Origin: a virus
IMG/VR virus record: IMGVR_UViG_3300046692_000605
Span: 1 to 45,548 of that record
Length of the DNA: 45,548 nucleotides
Strand: one strand, 5' to 3'
This document shows, piece after piece, positions 21,205 through 29,700 of this stretch (position 1 is its first letter; every line of letters starts with the position of its first letter). Both the position numbers and the translations under genes were made by a program. Below the pieces are notes generated by a model. The model was given only the letters and a program-made list of their open reading frames with translations, was not told where the DNA came from and ran no database searches.

Positions 21205-21229
21205 GTGATCGATACGCCCTAGACCGCCC
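21187..21229. other. Candidate cos site
   Basis: A dyad GTCTAGG-N12-CCTAGAC (21199-21205 with 21218-21224) is flanked by GGGCG (21191-21195) on the left and CGCCC (21225-21229) on the right, giving rotational symmetry as expected for a staggered terminase nick. It lies in the 187-nt gap just before the small terminase gene and downstream of the HNH gene. A T-tract follows at about 21246. Cohesive ends are not demonstrated. Confidence 0.5.
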
Positions 21230-21302
21230 ATTCCCCCACGCAGAGGTTTTTTTCCTCCACCGGAATTTCAGCCCGGCTGGGTTATTGCGCAGAATCCGAA
21301 AT

Positions 21303-21713
21303 ATGGCGAGACCGACATACAAACCGACCGTGGCGACGCGGCGGAAGGTCGCTATTGCCGCCGGCGCAGGCATGTCGCACGAGGAAATCGCCATCGGCTT
21401 GGGCATTTCCCGCAACACGCTGGAAAAGCACTTCGAGGCCGAGCTGTCGCATGGCGCCTATGCCAAACGGCTCGAAGTTCTGGTGGCCATGCACGCCGCA
21501 GCGAAGAAGGGCAACGTGGCGGCGCAGAAGGCGTACACCGCAATGCCCATGCCGCGCGCCGCTGCTACGCCGCTGCCGGCTGATGAGGCTGGCGCGCCGA
21601 AGACCAAGGCCGCCGCCAAGGGCAAGAAGGAGCAGGCGCAGGCTGAAGCGCTGACAGCGCAGGCCGGTACCGACTGGCAGGACCTGCTGCCCGGCTCGGC
21701 GGCACTGCAATGA
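21303..21713 (+). CDS. terS: Terminase small subunit
   Basis: 136 residues. The N-terminal HTH GMSHEEIAIGLGISRNTLEK is the DNA-binding part, followed by a helical oligomerisation segment and an Ala/Lys-rich linker, ending in a short tail (DWQDLLPGSAAL) that may contact the large subunit. It recognises cos/pac DNA to start packaging. The ribosome site is weak. The stop overlaps the large-subunit start (ATGA). Confidence 0.85.
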   Translation: MARPTYKPTVATRRKVAIAAGAGMSHEEIAIGLGISRNTLEKHFEAELSHGAYAKRLEVLVAMHAAAKKGNVAAQKAYTAMPMPRAAATPLPADEAGAPKTKAAAKGKKEQAQAEALTAQAGTDWQDLLPGSAALQ

Positions 21714-23401
21714 CGTGGGATCTGTCCTGCCCCGACTGGGAAGACCGCCTGCGCACCGGCCGGCCGCTGGTGCCGGACCTGCCGCTCAACCAGGCGGAGG
21801 GCGACCGGGCGGTGGCCGTGCTGAACAAGCTGCGGCTCGCGGACGTGCCGGGCACGCCGACGCTGGCAGACGCCACGGGCGACTGGTTCCGCGACCCCAC
21901 CCGGGCGCTGTTCGGCTCGCTCGATCCTGTCACGCAGGCGCGGCGCATCCGCGAACTGTTCCTGCTGGTGCCGAAGAAGAACAGCAAGACGACGAACGGC
22001 GCGCTGCTGATGCTGACGGCGCTGCTGCTGAACCGCCGGCCGCATGCCTCCATGATCATGACGGCGCCCGTGCAGGACGTCGCAACCCTGGCGTTCGACG
22101 CGGCGCACGGTGCGATCGAGCTCGACCCGGTGCTGCAGAAGAAGCTGCACGTGCGCGAGCACCTGAAGAAGATCGTTCATCGGGAGACGAAGGCCGAACT
22201 GGAGATCATGTCGTTCGACCCGTCGGCGCTGACCGGCCAGAAGCCGGTGGCGGTCCTGATCGACGAGCTGCACGTTGTGGCCAAGATGAGCAAAGCCGCC
22301 AGCGCCATCCGGCAGCTGCGCGGCGGGATGCTTCCGTTTCCGGAGGCGTTCATGGCGTTTATCACCACGCAGAGCGAAGAGGCGCCAGTGGGTGTCTTCA
22401 AGGCCGAGCTGATGAAAGCCAGGGCGATCCGCGACGGGCGCCAGCGCGGCGCTATGCTGCCGGTGCTCTACGAGTTCCCGGTTGCTATGCAGCAGGATCC
22501 TGCGCAATGGCAGAACCCGGCGAACTGGACGATGGTCACGCCGAACAACGGCAAGTCGATCACGATCGCGCGGCTGGAAGAGGAATTCGAGACCGCGCGC
22601 AACACCGGCGAGGAAGAGCTGCGCGCGTGGGCGTCGCAGCATCTGAACGTCGAGATCGGGCTCGCGCTGCGGACCGACAGTTGGGCGGGCGCGGCCCAGT
22701 GGGAGAAGCAGGGCCGCGCGACGGTCACTTTCTGGGAGCTGATACGGCGGTGCGAGGTGATTGATGTCGGTATTGACGGTGGCGGTCTGGATGACTTGCT
22801 GGGGCTCGCCGCTGTCGGACGATGCCGGGAGACCGGAGACTGGCTCGCGTGGAGCAAGGCGTGGGGGCATCCGATCGTGCTCGAGCGGCGAAAATCAGAG
22901 GCTCCGAAGCTGCTGGACCTCGCTGAGGCCGGTGAGCTGGTGATCGTCGAACAGATCGGCGAGGACGTCGAGCAGCTCGCGCAGGACGTGCTGCTGTTTC
23001 ACGAGGCTGGTTTGCTGGACAAGATCGGTGTCGATCCGAGCGGCATCGGCGCCGTGCTCGACGCGTTGTCCGCTGCCGGCATCCCGGAGATGAACGCCAA
23101 CGGCGAGGACATGATCGTGGGCATCACCCAGGGCTACAAGCTCAACGGCACGATCAAGACCACCGAGCGGAAGCTGGCCGAGGGCACGCTGTGGCACGGC
23201 GGCTCCGCGCTGATGAACTGGTGCGTGGGGAACGCGAAGGTAGAGCCGAAAGGTAACGCCATCCTGATCACGAAACAGGCCAGCGGCACGGCCAAGATCG
23301 ACCCTCTGATGGCGCTGTTCAACGCTGTCGCGCTCCTTTCCCTCAATCCGCAGCCGGCCAATGATCTGGCCGACTTTCTGGCCAACCCGATCATCGTATG
23401 A
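21710..23401 (+). CDS. terL: Terminase large subunit (HK97 type)
   Basis: 563 residues. ATPase half: Walker A-like LVPKKNSKTT near residue 88 and Walker B VAVLIDELH near 182. Nuclease half: acidic clusters VIDVGIDGGGLDDLLG near 347 and IGVDPSGIGAVLDAL near 440, and a final DPLMALFNAV. It drives ATP-dependent DNA translocation through the portal and cuts genome ends. It is coupled by ATGA to both neighbours. Confidence 0.95.
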   Translation: MTWDLSCPDWEDRLRTGRPLVPDLPLNQAEGDRAVAVLNKLRLADVPGTPTLADATGDWFRDPTRALFGSLDPVTQARRIRELFLLVPKKNSKTTNGALLMLTALLLNRRPHASMIMTAPVQDVATLAFDAAHGAIELDPVLQKKLHVREHLKKIVHRETKAELEIMSFDPSALTGQKPVAVLIDELHVVAKMSKAASAIRQLRGGMLPFPEAFMAFITTQSEEAPVGVFKAELMKARAIRDGRQRGAMLPVLYEFPVAMQQDPAQWQNPANWTMVTPNNGKSITIARLEEEFETARNTGEEELRAWASQHLNVEIGLALRTDSWAGAAQWEKQGRATVTFWELIRRCEVIDVGIDGGGLDDLLGLAAVGRCRETGDWLAWSKAWGHPIVLERRKSEAPKLLDLAEAGELVIVEQIGEDVEQLAQDVLLFHEAGLLDKIGVDPSGIGAVLDALSAAGIPEMNANGEDMIVGITQGYKLNGTIKTTERKLAEGTLWHGGSALMNWCVGNAKVEPKGNAILITKQASGTAKIDPLMALFNAVALLSLNPQPANDLADFLANPIIV

Positions 23402-24705
23402 ACCAGACCAAGCAGACACTGCCCGCGCGGGTGAAATCCGCCCTCGCGGGAGGGCTGGCCGGCTGGCTCGGCGTGCCGATCGGCCTCGATTCGAGTGCAT
23501 TCTGGGCGGCTTGGTTCGGTGGCCGCAACTTCACCGGGGAATCGGTCACGGTCAATTCGACGCTGCAGCTCAGCACGGCATGGGCATGCGTCCGACTGCT
23601 GGCAGACACGCTGTCGACGCTGCCGGTCAATGTGTACCGCGAGGAAGGCGACACGAAGACGCTGGCCAAGGACCACGAGCTTTACCAGCTGCTGCACGAC
23701 CAGCCCAACGACAACATGACCGCCGCCGTCTTCTGGCAGATCTATGTTGCCTGCTTGCTCCTTTGGGGAGCCGCCTATGTTGAGAAGCGGCGCAATGTGC
23801 TGGGCAAGCTATCTGCGCTGGACATCCTCTTGCCGTCCTGCATGATGCCGCCGCGCATTCGGGACGACGGCAGTATCGAGTGGACCTACAACGATCCGGT
23901 CCAGAAGAAGTCCCGGGTCATTCCGGAAGCCGACCTGTGGTACCTGCCGGCTTTCACCCTAGACGGGCTCAATCCGATTTCGCCGGTGCAGATGGGCGCG
24001 AATGTCTTCGGCGGGGCCATTGCTGCCGACCGGGCCAGCGCCTCCACGTTCAAGGACGGCATGAAGTCCGCCGGCCTAGTCACGATGGACGCCGTGCTGA
24101 AGCCCGGCCAGCGTGACGAGATCCGAGCGCACGTAAAGACCGTCAGTGACCAGGGCGGCTACATGGTGCTCGAGAAGGGCGCTGGCTTCGAGCAACTGAG
24201 GATGAACCCGCAGGACGCCGAGTTGCTGGCGACGCGCGGCTTCAACGTCGAGGAAATCTGCCGCTGGTATCGGGTGCCGCCGTGGATGGTAGGCCACACT
24301 GAGAAATCGACGTCTTGGGGTACTGGCATCGAGCAGCAGATGATCGGCTTCGTGACGTTCAGCCTGCGGACCTGGGCGGTGCGCATTGAGCAGTCGGCCA
24401 AGAAGGACTTGATGACGCCGGTGGAGCGGGGCAAGTACTCGGTGGAGATCGCCATGGAGGGACTCCTGCGCGGCGACAGTGCTTCGCGCGCGGCGTTCTA
24501 CTCCCAGATGACCCAGAACGGAGTCATGACGCGCGACGACTGCCGGAAGAAGGAAAACCTGCCGCCGATGGGAGGCAATGCCGCCGTCCTGACCGTGCAA
24601 TCCAACATGCTGCCCATCGACAAGCTGGGCGAGAACAACCCGGCCGGCGCGGCGAAGGATGCGCTGACCACCTGGCTCAACTCGGAGAGCGGCGATGCAA
24701 CGTAA
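23398..24705 (+). CDS. Portal protein (HK97 family)
   Basis: 435 residues. Family landmarks: ESVTVNSTLQLSTAWACVRLLADTLSTLPVNVY, in the clip/stem region, and later the conserved FNVEEICRWYRVPPWMVGH and FSLRTWAVRIEQSAKKDLM. It forms the dodecameric ring through which DNA enters the prohead and onto which the neck assembles. Its end overlaps the protease gene by 11 nt. Confidence 0.95.
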   Translation: MNQTKQTLPARVKSALAGGLAGWLGVPIGLDSSAFWAAWFGGRNFTGESVTVNSTLQLSTAWACVRLLADTLSTLPVNVYREEGDTKTLAKDHELYQLLHDQPNDNMTAAVFWQIYVACLLLWGAAYVEKRRNVLGKLSALDILLPSCMMPPRIRDDGSIEWTYNDPVQKKSRVIPEADLWYLPAFTLDGLNPISPVQMGANVFGGAIAADRASASTFKDGMKSAGLVTMDAVLKPGQRDEIRAHVKTVSDQGGYMVLEKGAGFEQLRMNPQDAELLATRGFNVEEICRWYRVPPWMVGHTEKSTSWGTGIEQQMIGFVTFSLRTWAVRIEQSAKKDLMTPVERGKYSVEIAMEGLLRGDSASRAAFYSQMTQNGVMTRDDCRKKENLPPMGGNAAVLTVQSNMLPIDKLGENNPAGAAKDALTTWLNSESGDAT

Positions 24706-25369
24706 AGCTGGCGCGTTCAAGACACGCGCGTTCGAATGGGACACCAAGGCCGTCAAAGATGACGGCCTTTTTTCTGGCTACGGCTCGGTGTTCGGTGTGG
24801 TCGACAGCTACCGCGAGGTGGTCGCGCCCGGGGCGTTCAAGAACAGCCTGGGCGAACTGGCGGCGAAGGGCAGGTCGTTGCCGATTCTATGGCAGCACCG
24901 CACCGGGGAGCCGATCGGCGACTGGACTTCGCTGGCCGAAGACAACACCGGCCTGAAGGGCGACGGCGCCTTGTGGCTGGAGGATGCCCCCTACGCGAAG
25001 ATCGCGTATCGCGGCATGAAGGCCAAGGCCATCACCGGCCTGTCGATCGGCTACTACGTGCGCGACGACAGCTTCGACGAGAAGACCCGCGTGCGCACGC
25101 TCAAGGAAGTGGAGCTGGTTGAGGTCTCGATCGTCACCGTGCCGGCCAACGATGCTGCCCGCATCGATGCCGTGAAGTCGGCCATCGCGCACGGCGCGCT
25201 TCCATCCCTTTCCGACTTCGAAGGGCTCCTGCGCGAGGCAGGCTTCTCGAAGTCACAGGCTGCGGTAATCGCCAACCGCGGGCTGAAGCACCTGCTCCAG
25301 AGCGAGTCTGGCAGCGCGGCGAACGATGTGAATCGGCTGCTGGACAGCCTCAAATCCCTTTCATTCTGA
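24695..25369 (+). CDS. Prohead protease (peptidase family U35, HK97 type)
   Basis: 224 residues. The N-terminal GLFSGYGSVFGVVDSYREVV and VAPGAFKNSL are typical; catalytic candidates are His68 (LWQHRTGEPIG) and Ser117 (ITGLSIGYYV), with the conserved VELVEVSIVTVPANDAA. It cleaves the capsid delta domain and itself during maturation. It is encoded directly before the capsid gene, as usual. Confidence 0.94.
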   Translation: MQRKAGAFKTRAFEWDTKAVKDDGLFSGYGSVFGVVDSYREVVAPGAFKNSLGELAAKGRSLPILWQHRTGEPIGDWTSLAEDNTGLKGDGALWLEDAPYAKIAYRGMKAKAITGLSIGYYVRDDSFDEKTRVRTLKEVELVEVSIVTVPANDAARIDAVKSAIAHGALPSLSDFEGLLREAGFSKSQAAVIANRGLKHLLQSESGSAANDVNRLLDSLKSLSF

Positions 25370-25380
25370 GGAAGATCGCA

Positions 25381-26613
25381 ATGAACACCACTTTCCAACG
25401 TCAAGGCGGCCTGCAACGCAAGGAAGCCGGCGGCAACCCCGAGCAGGTCATGGAGCAGGTCACCGCCGAACTGAAGCGCATCGGAGACGAGGTGAAGTCG
25501 GCCGGTGAGCAGGCCATGAAGGAGGCCAAGAAGGCCGGAGACATGACCGTCGAGACCAAAACCAAGGTCGACGAACTGCTGGTGAAGCAGGGCGAGCTGC
25601 AGGCGCGCCTGGACGACGCCGAGAAGAAGCTGCTGCGCCGCGGTTCAGGCGAGCCGGACGGCACGAAGTCCGTCGGTCAGGACTTCGTCGACTCCGAGGC
25701 CTACAAGGCCTACGTCGCCGAAGGCAACTACAAGAAGGGCTTCAGCCACCAAGTGAAGGCAGTGGTGACGATCACCTCCGATCCGGCCGTGGCCGGCGAT
25801 ACCATCGCGCCGGACCGCCTGGCAGGCATCCAGACGCCGCCCCAGCGTCGCCTGACGGTGCGCGACCTGCTGACGCCGGGCCGCACGAACTCGAACCTGA
25901 TCCAGTACGTCAAGGAAACCGGCTTCCAGAACATGGCGGCGACCGTGGCGGAAGGCACCAAGAAGCCGCAGTCGGATCTGACCTTCGATCTGCTGGCGCA
26001 GGCGGTGGTGAAGATCGCGCACTTCGTGAAGGCTTCGACTGAAATCCTGGCCGATGCCCCGATGATGCAGAGCTACATCGATGGCCGTCTGCGCTATGGC
26101 CTGGCTTTCAAGGAAGAAGCGCAGCTGCTGATGGGTTCGGGCGTGGGCAACAACCTGAACGGCATTTACACGCAGGCAACCGCCTACGTTGCGCCGATCA
26201 CGATTGCGAGCCCGACGCGCATCGACGTGCTGCGTCTGGCGCTGCTCCAGGCCGAGCTGGCCGAGTACCCGTCGACCGGCATCGTGCTGCACCCGTCCGA
26301 CTGGGCGGCCATCGAGCTGACCAAGGACACCACCGGCAACTACATCTTCGCGAACCCGCAAGGTGTGGCACAACCCGCGCTCTGGGGCCGCCCGGTGGTG
26401 GCCACCCAGGCCATGACGGTCGACACGTTCCTGACCGGTGCCTTCAAGCTCGGCGCGCAGATCTTCGACCGCCAGCAAGCTGCGGTGATGGTGGCGACCG
26501 AGAACGAGGACGACTTCGTGAAGAACATCGTCACGATCCTCGTTGAAGAGCGTCTCGGCCTCGCCGTGTACCGCCCGGAAGCCTTCGTGAAGGGCGACAT
26601 CACGCCGGCGTAA
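25381..26613 (+). CDS. Major capsid protein (HK97 fold)
   Basis: 410 residues. Residues about 20-85 are a charged coiled coil that serves as the scaffolding delta domain. The mature shell begins somewhere after GSGEPDGTKSVGQ. The HK97 core shows IQTPPQRRLTVRDLLTPGRT, FVKASTEILADAPMMQSYID, the E-loop area, and near the end VATENEDDFVKNIVTILVEERLGLAV. It builds the icosahedral head after protease processing. Confidence 0.95.
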   Translation: MNTTFQRQGGLQRKEAGGNPEQVMEQVTAELKRIGDEVKSAGEQAMKEAKKAGDMTVETKTKVDELLVKQGELQARLDDAEKKLLRRGSGEPDGTKSVGQDFVDSEAYKAYVAEGNYKKGFSHQVKAVVTITSDPAVAGDTIAPDRLAGIQTPPQRRLTVRDLLTPGRTNSNLIQYVKETGFQNMAATVAEGTKKPQSDLTFDLLAQAVVKIAHFVKASTEILADAPMMQSYIDGRLRYGLAFKEEAQLLMGSGVGNNLNGIYTQATAYVAPITIASPTRIDVLRLALLQAELAEYPSTGIVLHPSDWAAIELTKDTTGNYIFANPQGVAQPALWGRPVVATQAMTVDTFLTGAFKLGAQIFDRQQAAVMVATENEDDFVKNIVTILVEERLGLAVYRPEAFVKGDITPA

Positions 26614-26630
26614 TCGCGCCGCCCGCAATG

Positions 26631-26650
26631 CCTCCGGCTTCGGCCGGGGG
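26631..26650 (+). other. UUCG stem-loop downstream of the capsid gene
   Basis: CCTCCGGC-TTCG-GCCGGGGG forms an 8-bp stem (one G.U pair) with an extra-stable UUCG tetraloop, without a T-run. It may protect or process the abundant capsid mRNA rather than terminate. Confidence 0.55.
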
Positions 26651-26665
26651 CTCAGGAGACCCGAC

Positions 26666-27079
26666 ATGATCAAAGTGAAAGCACTGAGCCGGTTCGTGCA
26701 CCACCACATCGACGCCAGGCCCGGCGACGAAGTCGAGGTGAGCGAGGCGCTCGCCAAGGATCTGGCCAAGGTGGGCCTGGTCGAAGACCCGGAAAAGAAG
26801 CGGGCTGCCGCCGCCGCGCGCGAAGCCCGCGAGGAACAGGCACGGCAGGAAGCCGAGGAACAGGCAGCCCGGGCCAAGGCCGCCGCCGAAGAGCAGGCCC
26901 GAAGGGAAGAGGAAGCCCGGCTTGCGGCGGAAGGGGCGTCACGCCGGGAGGGGGAAGAGCGCGCTGCAGCAGAGGCACGGGCAGCAGAAGAAGCCGCTGC
27001 CGCAGCAGCAGAGAAGGAAAAAGCCGCGCCGCCACCGGCCAACAAGAAGGCGCCGGATCCGAAGAACAAGGGTGCCTGA
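26666..27079 (+). CDS. Head-module protein with small N-domain and long Ala/Glu/Arg helix
   Basis: 137 residues. The first 48 residues (MIKVKALSRFVHHHIDARPG; VEVSEALAKDLAKVGLVED) resemble the compact beta-rich domain of small phage head proteins. The rest is a highly charged Ala/Glu/Arg/Gln segment of about 70 residues, a single helix or coiled coil, ending PPPANKKAPDPKNKGA. CAGGAG lies 9 nt before the ATG. It may decorate the head or assist its completion; not certain. Confidence 0.7.
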   Translation: MIKVKALSRFVHHHIDARPGDEVEVSEALAKDLAKVGLVEDPEKKRAAAAAREAREEQARQEAEEQAARAKAAAEEQARREEEARLAAEGASRREGEERAAAEARAAEEAAAAAAEKEKAAPPPANKKAPDPKNKGA

Positions 27080-27080
27080 C

Positions 27081-27425
27081 ATGACGATCCTCGCTCTCGA
27101 CATGGTGAAGTCGCACCTGCGGGTCACGTGGCCGAACGAGGATCAGCTGATCGGCCTGTACCTGGCCGCCGCCGAAGGCTCCGCCGCCTCGTTCCTGAAC
27201 CGCAAGGTCTATCCGGACCAAGACGCGCTCGAGGCGGCGGTGCTGGCCGAAACGGCCGGGGATGACCCGATGGTCGTCAATCCGGAGATTCAGGCGGCCG
27301 TGCTGCTGACCGTCGGCCACCTCTACATGAACCGCGAGGACACGATTGTCGGCGCCACGGTGGCGGAGCTGCCGCGCGGCGCGCTCGACCTGCTGCAACC
27401 ATACCGCGTGGGGCTGGGCGTATGA
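27081..27425 (+). CDS. Head-tail connector (HK97 gp6-like)
   Basis: 114 residues: ALDMVKSHLRVTWPNEDQLI, then LYLAAAEGSAASFLNRKVY, and the conserved IQAAVLLTVGHLYMNREDTI with the following RGALDLLQPYRV. This is the typical alpha-helical adaptor that binds below the portal ring. It overlaps the next gene (ATGA). Confidence 0.9.
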   Translation: MTILALDMVKSHLRVTWPNEDQLIGLYLAAAEGSAASFLNRKVYPDQDALEAAVLAETAGDDPMVVNPEIQAAVLLTVGHLYMNREDTIVGATVAELPRGALDLLQPYRVGLGV

Positions 27426-27757
27426 GGGCCGGCCAGCGCAGTGAGCTGGTGCAGATCCAGCGCCCGGCCGAAGGGCAGGACGAGTTCGGGCAGCCGGTCG
27501 CTGGCTGGGTGACGGTCACCGAGGCGTGGGCGAACATCGTGCACCGCACCGGGCTGGAGGTGATCCGGGCGGATGCACCGGCCTCGCTGGTGCAGGCCAG
27601 CATCCGGATCCCGGCACCGGCCGCCGCCGGCGTGACGAACGCCATGCGCGTGCTGTGCGCGGACGGCACGGCCTACAACATCAAGGGCGTGCTGCCGGAC
27701 CGCGTGAAGCGCGAGTTCGTCGATCTGGTGTGCGAGACAGGAGCCAACGAAGGTTGA
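27422..27757 (+). CDS. Head closure / head-tail joining protein
   Basis: 111 residues of the SPP1 gp16-like family: RAGQRSELVQIQRPAEGQDE, FGQPVAGWVTVTEAWANIVH, and later AYNIKGVLPDRVKREFVDLV. A beta-barrel protein that seals the packaged head below the connector. The following gene is an inserted HNH endonuclease. Confidence 0.9.
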   Translation: MRAGQRSELVQIQRPAEGQDEFGQPVAGWVTVTEAWANIVHRTGLEVIRADAPASLVQASIRIPAPAAAGVTNAMRVLCADGTAYNIKGVLPDRVKREFVDLVCETGANEG

Positions 27758-27764
27758 GGCTGAT

Positions 27765-28244
27765 ATGCAACGCAACGAGTACCGATTGACCCACGCTGAA
27801 CTCCTCGCGCGGCTGCGTTACGACCCGCGAACGGGCAGCTTCTACAAGAAGAATGGCCGAATCGCTGGCACGCCGCACGGCGATCACCGCCGTGTCTACG
27901 TTCACGGCGAGTTCATATACGAGCATGTCCTCGCTTGGTTCTACACACATGGCAGTTGGCCGGATGGGGTGGTGGACCATATTGATGGTTGCGGATCAAA
28001 CAACCGACTGGCGAATCTGCGTGTAGTGACCTTCAGCACAAACAATCTGAACCGGCACGCTCCGAACCGGAATAACAGCGTGGGGATTCTGGGTGTTCAC
28101 CGGCACAGCACGGGATTCCGCGCGCAGCTGAGAGTGGAAGGTAAGGTCTACAGGTCAGAGGTTGTGCCGACACCGGATTGCGCGGCCGCGAAGTACGCGC
28201 TGTTACGCAGGACCTACTGTCCTGAAGCGAGGCCGAATGGCTAA
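27765..28244 (+). CDS. HNH homing-type endonuclease inserted in the neck module
   Basis: 159 residues. The HNH core is VVDHIDGCGSNNRLANLRVV (Asp71, His72, Asn79/Asn80, Asn84), followed by STNNLNR. Residues about 105-145 (GILGVHRHSTGFRAQLRVEG) form an AP2-like DNA-binding repeat seen in free-standing homing endonucleases. G+C is visibly lower than in the flanking structural genes. It sits between the head-closure and tail-completion genes, whose products normally act consecutively, so it is an intruder. Its 3' end overlaps the next gene by 8 nt. Confidence 0.9.
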   Translation: MQRNEYRLTHAELLARLRYDPRTGSFYKKNGRIAGTPHGDHRRVYVHGEFIYEHVLAWFYTHGSWPDGVVDHIDGCGSNNRLANLRVVTFSTNNLNRHAPNRNNSVGILGVHRHSTGFRAQLRVEGKVYRSEVVPTPDCAAAKYALLRRTYCPEARPNG

Positions 28245-28587
28245 CTCCGCCGAGAAGGTCGTCGTGGAAGCTCTGAAGACCGTGACCGGGCTCAGTATCT
28301 TCCCCGACGTGGCGCCCACTGGTACAGCGGGGCCGTATGTCACCTATCAGGCCGTTGGCGGCCAGGATGTGAATGGACTGGACGGCCCAGCCGACTTGGA
28401 GAACCAGCGGATGCAGATCAACGTCTGGTCCGCCACGCGGGCTGCGACGGCCACCACCATGCGTGCCGCTCGCACGGCGCTCGTCGCTGCCGGCGGCATC
28501 CCGATCGGCGCCCCGGTGAGCCAGTACGAAAGCGACACGAAGCTGTACGGCAGCCGGCTCGATTTCTCGGTCTGGTTTAGGCCCTGA
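28237..28587 (+). CDS. Tail completion protein (DUF3168-like)
   Basis: 116 residues from the ATG at 28237 (GAGG upstream). The pattern is typical: VEALKTVTGLSIFPDVAPTG, PYVTYQAVGGQDVNGLDGP, RMQINVWSATRAATATTMRA and a final LYGSRLDFSVWF. It probably caps the tail tube at the head-proximal end. Confidence 0.85.
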   Translation: MANSAEKVVVEALKTVTGLSIFPDVAPTGTAGPYVTYQAVGGQDVNGLDGPADLENQRMQINVWSATRAATATTMRAARTALVAAGGIPIGAPVSQYESDTKLYGSRLDFSVWFRP

Positions 28588-28612
28588 GCAATTCCGAAAC
28601 CGTTTCTCCCTC

Positions 28613-28634
28613 GCCCGCCCTGCGCGGGCTTTTT
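28613..28634 (+). terminator. Intrinsic terminator before the tail tube gene
   Basis: 6-bp stem GCCCGC/GCGGGC (28613-28618 with 28624-28629), a 5-nt loop and TTTTT. It lies inside the late operon, so read-through or antitermination must occur for tail genes. Confidence 0.75.
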
Positions 28635-28652
28635 CATCTTGAAGAGGTCAAC

Positions 28653-29294
28653 ATGCCATCTACCGCAATCTCCGCGCAGGGCTCGAAACTGGAAGTCTCC
28701 GGCACGACCGGCGCGGCCAAGTCCATCACCGGCGTTGCCGTCGGCTTCCCCACGATCATCACCTCGGCGGCGCACGCGCTGACGAACGGCGACGTCGTGA
28801 CGCTGGCCGGCCTGACCGGCGCCGACGCGGCGACCCTGAACGGCCAGACCGTGGTGGTCAAGAACGTGACGGCCAATACCTTCGCCGTCGAGGTCAACAC
28901 GGTGGGAAAGACCATCACCGCGGCCGGCACGGCGACGCCCGTCACCTGGACGAAGATCGAGAACCTGATCTCGTTCAACGGCTTCGACGGCCAGGCCAGC
29001 GAGCTGGATGTCACCGATCTCGACTCGACGGCGAAGGAATTCATGCTCGGCCTGCAGGACTGGGGCTCGTTCACCTTCGACGTGAATAAGGACTTCAACG
29101 ACGCGGGCCAGCAGGCGGTGGACGCCGCGAAGCGCGCCGGCACGAAGCGGTCCTACAAGCTCACGCTGCCCAACGGCAAGACGAAGACCTTCGACGCCTA
29201 CTGCAAGAACAGCCCGCTGGAAGGCGGCGTGGATCAGGTGCTGAAGACCTCCGGCGTGACGCTGCGCATCACCGGCGATGTGGTGGACGCCTAA
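28653..29294 (+). CDS. Major tail tube protein
   Basis: 213 residues. The tube fold is recognised in the second half: IENLISFNGFDGQASELDVT, DLDSTAKEFMLGLQDWGSFT, FDVNKDFNDAGQQAVDAAKR, and the final LKTSGVTLRITGDVV. Residues about 20-95 form an inserted beta-rich segment (IITSAAHALTNGDVVTLAGL) that could be a surface domain. It polymerises around the tape measure. Confidence 0.88.
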   Translation: MPSTAISAQGSKLEVSGTTGAAKSITGVAVGFPTIITSAAHALTNGDVVTLAGLTGADAATLNGQTVVVKNVTANTFAVEVNTVGKTITAAGTATPVTWTKIENLISFNGFDGQASELDVTDLDSTAKEFMLGLQDWGSFTFDVNKDFNDAGQQAVDAAKRAGTKRSYKLTLPNGKTKTFDAYCKNSPLEGGVDQVLKTSGVTLRITGDVVDA

Positions 29295-29295
29295 C

Positions 29296-29700
29296 ATGAC
29301 GATCCTTTCGAAAGCAGCAATCCTGGCCGCGGCGGACCTCAAGACGGAAGACGTCGAGGTCCCCGAGTGGGGCGGCAGCGTGCGTGTCGCCGTGATGTCG
29401 GGCCTCGCGCGCGACAACTGGATCAGCCGCCAGGGCGACGGCAAGGTGCCCTACAGCGTCTTCACCGCGCGCGTGCTGGTGTCCACGGTGGTCGACGAGG
29501 ACGGCCAGCCGGTCTTCGATGAAGCCGACATCGAGACGCTGCGCGGGAAGAACCAGGCCGCGATGGATCGCGTGCTCGCTGTGGCCCTGCGGCTGAACGG
29601 CCTGGCGGCCACCGCCGTGGAGGAAGCCGAAAAAAACTCCGACGCCGCCCCGAGCGGCGATTCTGGTTCCGGCTCGCCCTCGCCCTCGGAAAGTCAGTAG
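29296..29700 (+). CDS. Tail assembly chaperone, short form (gpG-like)
   Basis: 134 residues, the zero-frame product. The folded part is about 1-115 (EVPEWGGSVRVAVMSGLARD; YSVFTARVLVSTVVDEDGQP). The tail after the slippery site is Ser/Gly/Pro-rich (GDSGSGSPSPSESQ). It should keep the tape measure soluble and aid tube assembly. The gene starts 2 nt after the tube gene and ends inside the overlapping T frame. Confidence 0.85.
   Translation: MTILSKAAILAAADLKTEDVEVPEWGGSVRVAVMSGLARDNWISRQGDGKVPYSVFTARVLVSTVVDEDGQPVFDEADIETLRGKNQAAMDRVLAVALRLNGLAATAVEEAEKNSDAAPSGDSGSGSPSPSESQ

Noticed and set aside
21458-22870. Long minus-strand open frame opposite the terminase genes
   Set aside because: Antisense of two confidently identified terminase genes, without start signal or domain.
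26631-26650. Stem-loop after the capsid gene as a terminator
   Set aside because: The stem is strong, but there is no T-run after it, so it is listed as an RNA structure only.
25645-27069. Minus-strand open frame opposite the capsid gene
   Set aside because: Ser/Ala/Arg-rich mirror of the coiled-coil and capsid coding sequence.
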